A stretch of DNA of 64,000 nucleotides from an uncultured Porphyromonadaceae bacterium (GTDB taxonomy: Bacteria > Bacteroidota > Bacteroidia > Bacteroidales > Barnesiellaceae_A): the NCBI GenBank assembly GCA_900538705.1, contig UPZG01000001.1:868001-932000 (forward strand), in the 5' to 3' direction. Made by a program: the position numbers and the translations under genes. Below, in pieces: positions 36,120 to 46,700 of this stretch (the first letter of the stretch is position 1; each line of letters starts with the position of its first letter). The notes below the pieces were generated by a model. That model was not told the DNA's origin, did no database searches, and saw only the letters and a program-made list of their open reading frames with translations.

Positions 36120-36617
36120 CTATTTTAGTGTACTGTCAGATTCTGCCTTTGTCCGTATGGCTTCTTTAAGTATTGTTTCCAGTTTTTCGCGACACTCACT
36201 ATAAGCTTTTTCTAATGAAGAAAGCATGTGGTCGACTTCCTCTATTGCTTCGTTTGTAGCAGGAGGTACAATCTGTAAATTTTTAGATTTTTTATAATTA
36301 AACCCCTCTTCCGATACGTATCCACTGGCGTCTTTTATCAATTCAGAACTAATATAATAGTTTCTTGGTAATCCGTCTTTATCTGTAATCTCACAACAGA
36401 AAAAGTCGGTTACATCCATTTGGAATACGTTGCAGATATGTAGTAGAATGTCTACATTGAGGTTGCCTCCTCTGACGGCTTTCCCCACTGTATTCTTATC
36501 GATGCTTAATATACTGGCTGCTTCCTTATAAGAGATGCCGTTATGTTGCAAAAACTGTCGCAATCTTTCTCCAGTATATTGGAATTGCTTCGACATGCCT
36601 CTCTGTTTTGTTTCCAT
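36120..36617 (-). CDS. XRE-type helix-turn-helix regulator
   Basis: A 165-residue protein (158 from the second ATG at 36596). An XRE HTH occupies about residues 11-70: LRQFLQHNGISYKEAASILSI as first helices and KNTVGKAVRGG as recognition helix. The rest has no recognised domain, and its end (IEEVDHMLSSLEKAYSECREKLETIL) is a likely coiled coil for dimerisation. It stands alone in AT-rich DNA. An inverted repeat lies 22 bases before the start. Its target could be the neighbouring cargo gene or itself (inference). Confidence 0.8.
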   Translation of the reverse strand: METKQRGMSKQFQYTGERLRQFLQHNGISYKEAASILSIDKNTVGKAVRGGNLNVDILLHICNVFQMDVTDFFCCEITDKDGLPRNYYISSELIKDASGYVSEEGFNYKKSKNLQIVPPATNEAIEEVDHMLSSLEKAYSECREKLETILKEAIRTKAESDSTLK

Positions 36618-36638
36618 AATCCATTCGTTGATTCGACT

Positions 36639-36661
36639 GAGTATAATAGTTTGCTATACTC
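36639..36661. promoter_or_regulatory. possible operator upstream of the XRE gene
   Basis: GAGTATA, nine bases, TATACTC. This symmetrical site is located just upstream of the regulator gene, as expected for autoregulation. Confidence 0.4.
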
Positions 36662-37235
36662 TAATATAATTATTTTTTCTGAAATAGGCAGATGGAATGT
36701 TGAGGCATAGCAATATGGGCCGTAACATTATTACGGTAATACAAGCATGAATGGTAATGGATAATTCCGAAGCAATCTTGTTTTTATGCGATATTTTTTA
36801 GTTGTCTATTTTATGTTATGATTGAGCTTATTATATCGATTATTTTCAAAATTAAATTAATGAATAAGTGCAGAGCGCAGATATATTACTGTACTATTAT
36901 GGGATGGATGTTGTGGCTGTAAACGGTCAAGCTGTAGATCGTATATGATAAGAGAAATCTTTTCATATACGGATGTATGGACCCTTTGTTTTCCCTAAAA
37001 TAGTTACAGGAAAGTATCATATGGCTACTGTTTCGAGCAGTTGTTTATATCAAGGTATAATCTATCAGATATAAAAACAATGAAACCAGGCTATTTGTTC
37101 CCGAAGAATGAAAAATTTTATGAGTATAGTCGTTTTTTATTGTTCGAGTCTGCTTTATTTCATTATTTGTGGTAATGGTAGTGGTGTATAGTTATTAATG
37201 AAGTAAAAGATATTATGAGATGTACTATAAAAAAC
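36662..37235. other. AT-rich, gene-free stretch
   Basis: About 570 bases with no frame of coding character. A small symmetrical CCGTAA/TTACGG lies at 36720-36736. A 31-codon frame begins at 37080 but has no promoter or good ribosome site. Confidence 0.4.
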
Positions 37236-37267
37236 GACGGTGTGTATTGAACCGAATACACACCGTC
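37236..37267 (-). terminator. terminator of the yeiH-like gene
   Basis: Perfect 13-base arms (37236-37248, 37255-37267). On the minus strand a run of T follows the hairpin, 50 bases past the stop of the exporter gene. Confidence 0.88.
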
Positions 37268-37316
37268 TGTCGTATGAAGAACGTAAAATTGTTTGGTATT
37301 TTTTCTCTTGTTTCCT

Positions 37317-38276
37317 TTATAGGAGAATGACCGCCAGGCTCAGCAATGCAATGACAATCCAGAGCAGAATACCCTGTATCATAGGTTTGATACCTACGCT
37401 TCGCAATACATCGACCGATAGTCCGCTACCTATGAGGAAGAGTGTTACTGTAAGTCCTTTCTTAGCCAGCCATACCAAGCTTCCGGTGATTTGTGTGGGA
37501 AGAGCGATGTAGGTATTGATTACCATGGCAAGGACAAACAAGAAGATAAACCAGGGTATATATATCTTGCTGTTTTTCTCTTTGAAGATTAGTGTGGTGA
37601 CAAGAGCTAAAGGTATAATCCATAAGGCTCGTGTACATTTGATGAGGGTAGCTATTTGCAGGGCTTTTCCTTCGGCACCGGGGAAATAACTACGGTCGAA
37701 TGCCTCGCCGGCTCCTACAACCGAACTGGTGTCGTGGATGGCTATGGCTGCCCACTCGCCAAATTGTTCTTGTGTCATGCCCAACCAATGGCCGATGGGT
37801 GGGAAAATGAAGAGAGCGATAGCATTGAGTACGAATATAGTTCCTAACGAAACCGACATCTGGTTGTCGTCGGCTTTTACTACAGGAGCCACAGCAGCAA
37901 TAGCACTACCGCCGCAGATGGCTGTTCCCGACGATATAAGATAAGCAGTTTTGCGGTCTACACGCAGCCATTTTCCTACAAAAAATCCTATGACCATGAC
38001 GGCTATTACCGATACGATGGTAAATAACATACCGTCTTTACCCGATGCTAATGACTCGTGAAGGTTCATGCCGAAACCTAAACCTACGACTGATGCTTGC
38101 AGCAGATATTTCGATGTCTTTTTAGCGAATTTGGGATATGCCTGTCCGGCAATGAGAGCCAATGCAAGACCCATAAACAGAGCAATTGCCGGGGTAACTT
38201 GCGGCAGAAGGGTGATGAGCAACAGTACGATAAAGAGTACTTTGTTGTAACGTTTAAGGAGGTTGATGAACGACAT
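37317..38276 (-). CDS. YeiH/UPF0324 family putative sulfate exporter
   Basis: A 319-residue inner-membrane protein with about ten helices. Family marks are LYLGLALAL-like N-terminal helices, VGLGFGMNL, TAICGGSAIAAVAPV and IHDTSSVVGAGEAF. The YeiH family is annotated as sulfate or taurine-derived sulfonate exporters; direct evidence is limited. It lies downstream of a LysR regulator of the same strand, echoing the yeiE-yeiH pairing. A minus-strand TACCTTTG at 38331-38324 suggests its own promoter, so control by the LysR protein is possible. Confidence 0.88.
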   Translation of the reverse strand: MSFINLLKRYNKVLFIVLLLITLLPQVTPAIALFMGLALALIAGQAYPKFAKKTSKYLLQASVVGLGFGMNLHESLASGKDGMLFTIVSVIAVMVIGFFVGKWLRVDRKTAYLISSGTAICGGSAIAAVAPVVKADDNQMSVSLGTIFVLNAIALFIFPPIGHWLGMTQEQFGEWAAIAIHDTSSVVGAGEAFDRSYFPGAEGKALQIATLIKCTRALWIIPLALVTTLIFKEKNSKIYIPWFIFLFVLAMVINTYIALPTQITGSLVWLAKKGLTVTLFLIGSGLSVDVLRSVGIKPMIQGILLWIVIALLSLAVILL

Positions 38277-38385
38277 TGTGTAAAGATTATTGAATGATTA
38301 TACGTTGTTTGTTTTTCCGGATGCAAAGGTAATACATATTTTATAACATTGTTTATCAATAATCTTTATGTGCTATAACGTCTGG

Positions 38386-39282
38386 TTATAGCCTCGGCCC
38401 GTTTTCCATCATGTAACTGATAAACCCTTTGGCAATGCCCCCTGTTTCTCCCATTTTTTGTACGAAAGAAAATTCCCGTTCAAATGTAATGCCTGTAATA
38501 TCTATAACTTTTAGTTTGCCTGCAGAGATTTCGTTCAATACGGCTTGTACCGATATGATAGTGAGACAGTCGGCGTGAATAATATATTGCTTAATGCTTT
38601 CGGTACTGCCTAATTGCATGACGATGTTAAGAGCCGAAAGTCGTATGTGATGGGTACTGAGGGTATGCTCTATGACATCGAGGCTGCCCGACCCATTTTC
38701 GCGAATGACTAGTGGCAAGTGTATCAGCTCTTCAGGTGTCACCTCTTCGGTATATGCCCATTTGCTGCGTGTAGAGGCAACGAGTACAAGTTCGTCGCGC
38801 ATAAAGGGGGTGTAGCGCAGGTGTTGTTGTCGGCTACGACCTTCGACCAGACCTATGTCGATGCGTTGTTCGTCTACGGCATGTTCAATATCGACAGTGT
38901 TGCCATTGATGAGTGATAGTTTTATCTGCTTGAATTTGGCCGAGAAAGTAGCCAAATAGGCAGGTAATACGTATTGAGCTATTGTGGTGCTGGCGCCAAG
39001 CCTGAGTTCGCCCACCTGCTCGTGCGAGAGCATATGCATGTCGAAGTCGAGTTGGCGGTAACGTTCCAGTATCTCTTCGGCATGAGCCAGCATTATTTCA
39101 CCGGCATGGGTTAGCGTAATACGGTTGTTGTTGCGGTCGAAGAGCCTTACGCTATATTCCTGCTCAATTTCCTGTATATGCTTACTGATAGCAGGTTGTG
39201 AGATAAAAAGCTCGCGCGAGGCTTTGGTAAAGCTCAGGTTACGGGCTACGCTGCAAAAAACTTTCAGCCTGAAATCTATCAT
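38386..39282 (-). CDS. LysR-family transcription regulator
   Basis: A 298-residue regulator: N-terminal winged HTH (VARNLSFTKASRELFISQPAISKHIQEIE) and a periplasmic-binding-like effector domain with LRLGASTTIAQYVLP. It resembles CysB/YeiE/CysL-like regulators of sulfur metabolism, which fits the exporter gene next to it. It starts 25 bases after aroE, in the same direction. Confidence 0.93.
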   Translation of the reverse strand: MIDFRLKVFCSVARNLSFTKASRELFISQPAISKHIQEIEQEYSVRLFDRNNNRITLTHAGEIMLAHAEEILERYRQLDFDMHMLSHEQVGELRLGASTTIAQYVLPAYLATFSAKFKQIKLSLINGNTVDIEHAVDEQRIDIGLVEGRSRQQHLRYTPFMRDELVLVASTRSKWAYTEEVTPEELIHLPLVIRENGSGSLDVIEHTLSTHHIRLSALNIVMQLGSTESIKQYIIHADCLTIISVQAVLNEISAGKLKVIDITGITFEREFSFVQKMGETGGIAKGFISYMMENGPRL

Positions 39283-39307
39283 GAGGTCTGCTTTGTGTTA
39301 GAGTTGA

Positions 39308-40054
39308 TTAGCTGTTCCATATTTCCCATGCAGCATCGGCTTGTCCATATAACATTTGCAAGCCGTTGCTCACTGTAGCACCTTGCATGGCGGCACGTTT
39401 CATGAATGTCGTTTCTGTGGGGTTATATATGGCATCGTAGCATATGTGTGCCGGTGTTATCAGTTCGTAAGGAATAGGGGGGCAGGCATCTGTTGCCGGA
39501 TACATGCCTACCGGTGTCGCGTTGACGATGACAGTGTGGCTTGCCATTACGGCCGGGCTTAATTCACTATACGCGAGTTGACCGGCTGTAGGGTGTCGCG
39601 AAACTTTTGTTACGGCAATGCCCATATTTTGTAGAGCTGCTGCGATGGCTTTTGAGGCACCACCTGTTCCCAATACCAGTGCCTTATGGTGCTTGACACC
39701 CTTCAACAGCGGGGTAAACGAGCGGGCAAACCCTATATAATCGGTATTATAACCCTCGAGTTGCACTTGGCCGTTGCGGCGTGTAATGCGTATTACATTG
39801 ATGGCACCTATGGCACGTGCTGTCTCATCTATCTTATCTAGATAGGGTATGACGGCCTCTTTGTAGGGGATGGTGACGTTGAGCCCCTCGATGTTGCTGT
39901 CTGAGGCGATGAGTTGTGGCAGCTGCGAAATATCGGGCAACTCATAGTTGTTGTATATGGCATCAATGCCGAGTCGTGCAAAGCGTTCGTTATGGTATTG
40001 TCGGGAGAAAGAGTGCCCGAGCGGATAGCCTATCAGTCCGAATTTGCGTGTCAT
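39308..40054 (-). CDS. aroE: shikimate dehydrogenase
   Basis: A 248-residue NADP-dependent enzyme of the aromatic pathway, reducing 3-dehydroshikimate. The shikimate site is FGLIGYPLGHSFSRQYHN and GLNVTIPYKEAVIPYLD with the catalytic Lys and Asp; the NADP loop is VLGTGGASKAIAAAL. The start at 40054 is chosen over an earlier ATG at 40165, which would overlap gldB by 95 bases. It follows gldB by 16 bases. Confidence 0.95.
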   Translation of the reverse strand: MTRKFGLIGYPLGHSFSRQYHNERFARLGIDAIYNNYELPDISQLPQLIASDSNIEGLNVTIPYKEAVIPYLDKIDETARAIGAINVIRITRRNGQVQLEGYNTDYIGFARSFTPLLKGVKHHKALVLGTGGASKAIAAALQNMGIAVTKVSRHPTAGQLAYSELSPAVMASHTVIVNATPVGMYPATDACPPIPYELITPAHICYDAIYNPTETTFMKRAAMQGATVSNGLQMLYGQADAAWEIWNS

Positions 40055-40070
40055 ATATAATAAGAAGTTT

Positions 40071-41075
40071 TTATTTGCCTGTGTAGTGTGAGAGTCGTAA
40101 AATATCGGTAGCAGGAGTGGTATCGACGGCAAGTTGGGTCGGTGACAATCCTTGTTTGTCGACATAATGTTCTATGATACGCCAACCTACCCATCGTCCT
40201 ATGCGTCCCGGAGCATCTTGTGTGAGTGGAGCGGTAAACGGGGCGGGGGCAATATATTTGCGCATGGTCATGTTGTCTGCGGCAAAGAGATGATTGTTGC
40301 CAACAATAGTATTCCAAATTTCCTTTTCGTTATTTGCGCACCACTGTACCTCGTCTGGAGTATAGCCGGTGAGAAGTGTTGTCTCATTGTTGTCGAGTAG
40401 GCCGGCAAGAAGGTATAGAATTTTACCTTCGTATATCATCACATCGAGTAGAGTTTCGATGCGGGGTACCGGCAGTGCGTTGCGCAACAATACTTCACCT
40501 GCGTCGGGTACGATACGAGAACGGTCGTGAAGGCTTAGCTCGTAGCTGTTGTAACGTCGGTTATAGAGAGGGTAATTTTTCCCCAAGTAGCAATCTAGCG
40601 ATATTGATACCAAGCTGTCGACGGTGACAACCGATTGGTTAAGACCCGATATGTGAGCCTGGAAAACAGGTATCGGGAGATTGGGAAAAAGCGTGAGGTA
40701 GCGAGCCGTAAGTGCCGACAGTTGTTGTTCTTCATACGATAGATTGGTAAACGAATTTTCTGTATCGGCGTATAGTTGTGCTATGGTAGAATCTTGAAGA
40801 AAACTATTGATGCCGTTACGAAAATAGGGAGCATCGCCCAATCCTAAAATGTGCCGGCCGTAGATATTCCAAAAAGGGGCGAGACTTTCGGCCATTTGTC
40901 GGTATGATGACGAGTCGGTAAGATTTTCATATTGTAAGAGTAGTGAGTCGAAGCGTATGATGTGGCTTTCTGCCACAGTTTGAGGCTCTATGCGGTAGTT
41001 AGGCGACCTGTCGCAACCTGTCCATGTCGTTGCGACCACAGCCATAAGAACTGTCCCTAATAGGTGTTGTTTCAT
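40071..41075 (-). CDS. gldB: gliding-motility lipoprotein GldB
   Basis: A 334-residue lipoprotein with signal peptide and a lipobox-like WTGC. Typical GldB segments are IIRFDSLLLQYE, FWNIYGRHILGLGD, LTARYLTLFPNLPIPVF, and the C-terminal PGRIGRWVGWRIIEHYV. GldB is needed for gliding and type IX secretion in Flavobacteria; in non-gliding Bacteroidales it is retained with type IX genes (family knowledge). The start at 41075 fits the promoter at 41103-41133. aroE follows closely. Confidence 0.88.
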   Translation of the reverse strand: MKQHLLGTVLMAVVATTWTGCDRSPNYRIEPQTVAESHIIRFDSLLLQYENLTDSSSYRQMAESLAPFWNIYGRHILGLGDAPYFRNGINSFLQDSTIAQLYADTENSFTNLSYEEQQLSALTARYLTLFPNLPIPVFQAHISGLNQSVVTVDSLVSISLDCYLGKNYPLYNRRYNSYELSLHDRSRIVPDAGEVLLRNALPVPRIETLLDVMIYEGKILYLLAGLLDNNETTLLTGYTPDEVQWCANNEKEIWNTIVGNNHLFAADNMTMRKYIAPAPFTAPLTQDAPGRIGRWVGWRIIEHYVDKQGLSPTQLAVDTTPATDILRLSHYTGK

Positions 41076-41102
41076 ATTAAGAGTGAGTATAAATGACAAA
41101 TA

Positions 41103-41133
41103 CAAAAATAATCTATTCCTTCTATAAAAACAA
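41103..41133 (-). promoter_or_regulatory. promoter of gldB-aroE
   Basis: On the minus strand: TTG (41133-41131), 20 bases, TATTTTTG (41110-41103), 28 bases before the gldB ATG. Confidence 0.75.
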
Positions 41134-41326
41134 TTTTGAGTCTATAAAGCCGCAGATTACTATCTTCGTTTATACTTTTCTCGAGCGTAAACGGCGATGA
41201 TAATAAAAAAATAATAACTTTGTGATGTCATAGCCCGGTGGAACAGAGCATATCTGTAAGGATGCCGTCGGTGAGAGTAAAAGACAGAAGAATGAAAAAC
41301 ACTTTAACACATCATATAGCATAGGT

Positions 41327-42118
41327 ATGAATCGAATTATCAGTAAGGAATACTTCTCTGAACGAGTAGTGAAGTTCGTTGTAGAAGCTCCGCTTATTGC
41401 CAAAGCCCGCAGAGCAGGGCATTTCGTAATTGTGAGAGTAGGAGAGAAAGGCGAGCGCATCCCTTTGACCATTGCCGAAGCCGATACGCAAGCCGGTACC
41501 ATTACACTTGTTGTGCAGGCTGTAGGTAAATCGACGCGGAAGCTGTGCGCTCTCAATCCCGGTGAATATATTACCGACGTGGTAGGACCGTTGGGACAGG
41601 CTACCCGTATAGCTAAAATGGGCACGGTGGTATGTTGTGGAGGTGGAGTAGGAGTAGCTCCGCTTCTGCCTATTGTGCAAGCCATGAAGGCCGCCGGTAA
41701 CCGAGTGGTGAGTGTCTTGGCTGCTCGCAGCAGAGAGCTCATTATTCTCGAGGAGGAGATACGACGCAGTAGCGACGAGGTTATCATTATGACCGACGAC
41801 GGTTCTTATGGCGAGAAGGGTCTTGTTACGCAAGGCGTTGAGAAGGTTATATTACGTGAGAAGGTAGACGAATGCGTGACGATAGGTCCTGCTGTGATGA
41901 TGAAATTTGTGGCACAGCTTACGGCACGTTATAATATTCCTACTCAGGCTTCGCTCAATGCTATTATGGTCGATGGCACGGGTATGTGTGGCGCTTGCCG
42001 TGTTACGGTAGGGGGCAAGATGCGTTTTGTATGCATAGATGGTCCCGAATTTGATGCTCATCAGGTAGACTTTGACGAGTTGATGATGCGTCTCAGGTCA
42101 TATAAAGGTTTGGAGTAA
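41327..42118 (+). CDS. nfnA: NfnA/SudB-type FAD and [2Fe-2S] subunit
   Basis: A 263-residue subunit that accepts electrons from NADH through FAD. The FAD site is GHFVIVRVGEKGERIPLTIAE; the NAD site is VVCCGGGVGVAPLLPI; and a [2Fe-2S] cluster motif lies near the C-terminus (DGTGMCGACRVTVGGKMRFVC). With the next gene it forms NADH-dependent ferredoxin:NADP oxidoreductase, an electron-bifurcating enzyme, also annotated as sulfide dehydrogenase. A TAACTTTG lies at 41215-41222 as a weak promoter. The partner gene begins 22 bases later. Confidence 0.9.
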   Translation: MNRIISKEYFSERVVKFVVEAPLIAKARRAGHFVIVRVGEKGERIPLTIAEADTQAGTITLVVQAVGKSTRKLCALNPGEYITDVVGPLGQATRIAKMGTVVCCGGGVGVAPLLPIVQAMKAAGNRVVSVLAARSRELIILEEEIRRSSDEVIIMTDDGSYGEKGLVTQGVEKVILREKVDECVTIGPAVMMKFVAQLTARYNIPTQASLNAIMVDGTGMCGACRVTVGGKMRFVCIDGPEFDAHQVDFDELMMRLRSYKGLE

Positions 42119-42140
42119 CGTTAAGAGAAGAGTATTTATT

Positions 42141-43622
42141 ATGGATAAACAAGATATAACTGTTCGTCGTGCCGAGGCTTGGCGCGAGGAGTTGCGCAAA
42201 AGCAAAAAAGCCAAAGAACGTACCGACATACCACGTGTAACGATGCTAGAGCTCGATGCGGCGTATCGCATAACGTGTAATGAAGAAGTAAACCAGGGAC
42301 TTACCGAAGAGCAAGCCTTGGTAGAAGCTCAACGTTGTCTGGATTGTCCCGAGCCTACTTGCATGACAGGTTGCCCGGTAGAAATAAACATTCCTACGTT
42401 TATCAAGCATATAGAGAAGGGCGAGTTTCTGGCTGCTGCCGCTACGCTGAAAGAGACCAGTTCATTGCCCGCTGTTTGTGGCCGGGTATGCCCTCAGGAG
42501 AAGCAATGCGAGTCGCAGTGTTTTTATGTGAAAAAGCTGCATAAGCAACCCGTGGCAATAGGCTATCTCGAGCGCTTTGCTGCAGATTATTCGCAACAGC
42601 ACGATACCGGGGAGTTACCTGCAATGAGCCCTTCAAATGGTATAAAGGTTGCTGTGGCCGGGTCGGGCCCTGCAGGCCTTTCGTTTGCCGGCGATATGGT
42701 AAAACTGGGTTATGATGTAACCGTTTTCGAGGCTTTACACGAGATAGGTGGTGTGCTCAAGTATGGCATTCCCGAGTTTCGTTTGCCCAATGCCGTAGTC
42801 GATGTCGAGATAGAAACATTGCGCCGTATGGGTGTAAAGTTCGTTACCGATTGTATCATAGGTAAAACACTGTCGTACGACGATTTGCACCAAATGGGTT
42901 TCAAAGCTATTTTTGTAGGTAGCGGTGCCGGTCTGCCCCGGTTTATGAATATTCCCGGAGAGAATCTCATCGGTATCATGTCGAGCAACGAATATTTGAC
43001 ACGTGTCAACTTGATGGGAGCTTCACGTCCCGACTGGGATACGCCGGTGTTAAGCGGTAAACGCGTGGCCGTTATAGGTGGCGGTAATACAGCTATGGAC
43101 TCGGTGCGCACGGCTTTACGCCTGGGTGCCGAGACAGCAATGATTGTATATCGTCGTAGTGAAGAGGAGATGCCTGCTCGTGTCGAAGAGGTGGCTCATG
43201 CCAAGGCTGAAGGTGTGCAGTTTATGACTTTGCATAATCCTATAGAGTATCTTGGCGACGAGAATGGTCGCGTGTGTGCCATGCGTTTGCAAAAGATGGA
43301 GCTTGGAGAACCCGATGAGAGTGGCCGTCGTTCGCCTGTACCTATTGAAGGTGCTATAGAAGAGGTCGCTGTCGATACTGTTATAGTGAGTGTTGGAGTT
43401 TCTCCCAATCCATTGATACCTAATGCAATATCAGGCCTCGAAATAAGCCGGAGAGGGACGATTGTTGTTGATGGAAACACCATGCGTTCATGTCTGCCCG
43501 ATATTTATGCCGGCGGTGATATTGTGCGTGGAGGTGCCACGGTCATACTTGCCATGGGCGACGGCCGGCGTGCAGCTGCTGCCATGCACGAGTGTCTGCA
43601 AGGAGAACAGACGAAAGCTTAG
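42141..43622 (+). CDS. nfnB: NfnB/GltD-like NADPH subunit
   Basis: A 493-residue flavoprotein of the glutamate-synthase small-subunit family. The N-terminal cysteine region (CLDCPEPTCMTGCPVEINIPTF and VCGRVCPQEKQCESQC) binds two [4Fe-4S] clusters. Then come the FAD motif VAGSGPAGLSFAGDM, the NADPH motif VIGGGNTAMDSVRTA, and the C-terminal AGGDIVRGGATVILAMGDGR. Pairing with NfnA, not with a GltB large subunit, supports the Nfn assignment. A strong terminator follows 36 bases later. Confidence 0.92.
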   Translation: MDKQDITVRRAEAWREELRKSKKAKERTDIPRVTMLELDAAYRITCNEEVNQGLTEEQALVEAQRCLDCPEPTCMTGCPVEINIPTFIKHIEKGEFLAAAATLKETSSLPAVCGRVCPQEKQCESQCFYVKKLHKQPVAIGYLERFAADYSQQHDTGELPAMSPSNGIKVAVAGSGPAGLSFAGDMVKLGYDVTVFEALHEIGGVLKYGIPEFRLPNAVVDVEIETLRRMGVKFVTDCIIGKTLSYDDLHQMGFKAIFVGSGAGLPRFMNIPGENLIGIMSSNEYLTRVNLMGASRPDWDTPVLSGKRVAVIGGGNTAMDSVRTALRLGAETAMIVYRRSEEEMPARVEEVAHAKAEGVQFMTLHNPIEYLGDENGRVCAMRLQKMELGEPDESGRRSPVPIEGAIEEVAVDTVIVSVGVSPNPLIPNAISGLEISRRGTIVVDGNTMRSCLPDIYAGGDIVRGGATVILAMGDGRRAAAAMHECLQGEQTKA

Positions 43623-43658
43623 TCGTTGTTGATTTTATAGAATAGAGATATATTAAAC

Positions 43659-43705
43659 AAAGAGGGGGATGCCGTTTCGGAGATACAGCATCCCCCTCTT
43701 TTTAT
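43659..43705 (+). terminator. terminator of nfnAB
   Basis: Perfect 14-base arms (43659-43672, 43688-43701) rich in G/C with a T tail. It separates nfnAB from the convergent sprA. Confidence 0.93.
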
Positions 43706-43752
43706 ATCATTACAAGTCGTCAGTTACTGAATGATATACAAATAGAACGTTG

Positions 43753-46700
43753 TTATTTTACCAACGACAGTTGTATTGAAATGCCGTAGTTGCTGTTGGT
43801 TACGGGATAGGCCGATGACGATACAAGTGGTGTATTTACCTGATGGTCGAAGTAGACACCCAGTGTGATGCGGCGGCTCAACACATAGTTGGCCGTAGCT
43901 TTTACGGCAAGCGTACGTGTTCCGGTGGTAGCTTGCGTATAGTTCTCGTCGATGCGGCGTATAAGCGACATGGTGTTACGGAACGAGAAGTCGGCCGTAA
44001 TATCCAGGTCGTTGTTGATACCTGTCTGTGTGCTACCTATCTTGATGATCTTATTGAAGTTGGCAATCTTATAACTCAATCCTACCGTGATGTCGGTTGT
44101 AGTGGCTTCTACGATTTGGCCGGCCGATGAGTTGAGCGTCAGTACACGCGAGTCGTTATATTCGGCACGGCATGTGAGATTGTTTTTCATAGTCATGTTT
44201 ACACCTATGAGGGGCGAAAATCTCTCGGTGATAGATACCGACGATATATCGTAAGGTGACGATGGTACAGGATTGCCCGAAAGTTCGTCAAGTGTATAAC
44301 CCATCTCACCGTCAATACCTATCCAATTGAGGAACGACGAGTATGAGCCTACCGAGTAGGTACATTGGTAGGCATGATTGATGGTAAAGCTCTTGAAGTA
44401 TTTCTTGAATACGGGTATCTGCATCAGGCCGTCGTAAGTAATACGCCAATTGGGCATTATGCTCGATATGGCCGGGAATGCCGTCAGTGCTATGTTATCG
44501 GCGCTCATACCCGAATAGGCAGCGATAAAGGCCGGAATCATGACGTCGGGTGATGACTTATTGACACCTCCATTGCTGGACGAATAGGGTTGTCCTGCAA
44601 GTGAGTGCGTCTGCATGAAGCCCGAAGTAGGATACTTCGTACCGGCGTATATATTTTCGTAGCGTGAGGCTATGATTTCGCGGTTACGCAGGAAAGTATC
44701 GAAAGCATCGGACTGATAGCCGTTGTCGACCGATGATGGTCGCAAGGCTGTAAGAATGGCAACGTGTGTCTTGGAGAAGCTACCACCGTATATAGTAGGC
44801 GAGCCTTCATACATAAATTGTATCTGGTTGCTGTTGGTGCGGTTCCAGTTACCGGTCAGTTTGATTTTCAGACCCGTTATAGGCTCTATATCGGCATCGA
44901 TGTTCAGTTCTCGAGTCATACCGGTGATGGCAGGATTGGTCATTAGTTCATCCTGAATAAGCCATCCGTTGTCGAGGGCGCGTTGTACGTAGCTGTCGTC
45001 GGTAAATCCGAATGCAAAATCCAAGCCCGGGGCCATCGGTCCGTAAGCCGATGTCTGTCCGAAGCCGTCGCCTATTGTGGGTTTGAAGAGGGGTAGTGTC
45101 ATAGACCTCGTTTCGCGATACCTGGTGCTTACGTTGCGTACCATCATGAGGAACCGGCTGGTATACTGGGCTGCTTCTGACCAGAAGTTGACCTCCTTTT
45201 TGGGTAGTGTGGCCAAAACTTTTATTTGTCGATTGCCTCGTGTAAGTATTTCTACGCTGTTGTCGTCGATGACGCGAGTCTCTATGGGGAATGGTTGTCC
45301 GCCCAAAGTTGTGGCCGAAACCTTTACTTTCTTATTTTTCAGGTTATGACGTATCACTACACCGGTATCTTTTTTCAGGGTGATGGTGCGCTCAAACTTT
45401 TTGGGCTTTTCTTGTGTGCTGCGGTTGCTGCTGCGTGCGGCAAAACGCTTGTTTACGTTACGTAAGTATGGTACCTTGTTATAGAGTTGTTCCATGTTGA
45501 CACGGCCATCAAGATTCCATTGCGATTGGTTGGAAATAGAGTTACCCATATCAACGTCTTCCAGCTCTGTACCTTTCTCCCAATTGTACGTGGCGTTGTA
45601 TTTGGCCGAGAAAGTGAGGAAGTCAGTGGCCGGAATTTTGTTAAACGGAGCTGTCCATGATGCGTTGAATACTTGATTATATTCCCATGGAGTACCCAAC
45701 CCCTTGATACTGTTCCATACCGAGTCTTGCCATACCTTGTAAGCATCGGGGTATAGGGAACGGTTGACCGAGCCGGCAGGCTCATCGACACGTGCGTTGG
45801 TCATCGTCTGTAACGAGAAGTTGAGGGTCTTGGTGAGATTCCATTGTATGGAGAGCTGCCTGTCCCACAAGAAGTTTTTGCTTACCGAAGCCGGTAGTTC
45901 TATCCCTTTTATTCCCGATACGATAGAGTTAAGGTCGCGTACCTGTTCTTCATAATAGTAGCGCGATATGTTGGTACTGAACGATATGTTGGTGGGAAGG
46001 TAATTTATTTCCCACTCTTTGAAAAATTTGACATTTTTCGACTTGCTATTTATCCAGCCGAACGGTTTCAACGGTTTGAAGTAAGGGGTATATGAATATA
46101 AGAGGCTACCCCGATGGTCGTACGTGTTTTCGTATTGTGTGGTAGGATTCTCGTTGCTCTGGCGGTTGTAAGAGTAGCCTAATGTAAAGTTTGCCGGGTC
46201 GTAGGGCATAGGATTTTTACTCTTGATATTGACCTTTACGCCGGTAATGCTGAGGCTCTCTACTTTCACGCGGTCTAATGCGATGTTCGATATAGAGTCT
46301 TTCTCCTGCTTGGTCTGAGCGGCATTGAGAGCGTCAGATAATTTTACATCTTCGTCTATAGGGTTGTATTGCGGAGCTGTAATTTGCTCTGAGTATGAGT
46401 AATATAGAGGTGCTGATACTTGAGCTTTCTCGGGTAAGAAGCGTCCGAAATCTACTTGTGTGGCAATGTTGTACTGGTAGTAATCATCCATGCGGCGTTG
46501 TGTCAGGCTCTGGTCTATGGCACCAAACCCCGAGGTTTCCATATGTCCGCCGATATTGATGGTAGCAATATCAGATATGCCCAAATTGATATTACCTTTG
46601 GCAGCCCAACCACCGCTTTGGTCGAAGTCGGTAAGACGCAACTCGTTCACCCAAATCGTACCGTTTTTTACCGAGCCCGAATTGTTGCGTATACCTATGA

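Noticed and set aside
37080..37175. 31-codon frame in the AT-rich gap
   Set aside because: No promoter, no terminator directly after it, and too short to judge.
41170..41787. 205-codon minus-strand frame opposite nfnA
   Set aside because: Serine- and arginine-rich shadow of nfnA on the other strand.
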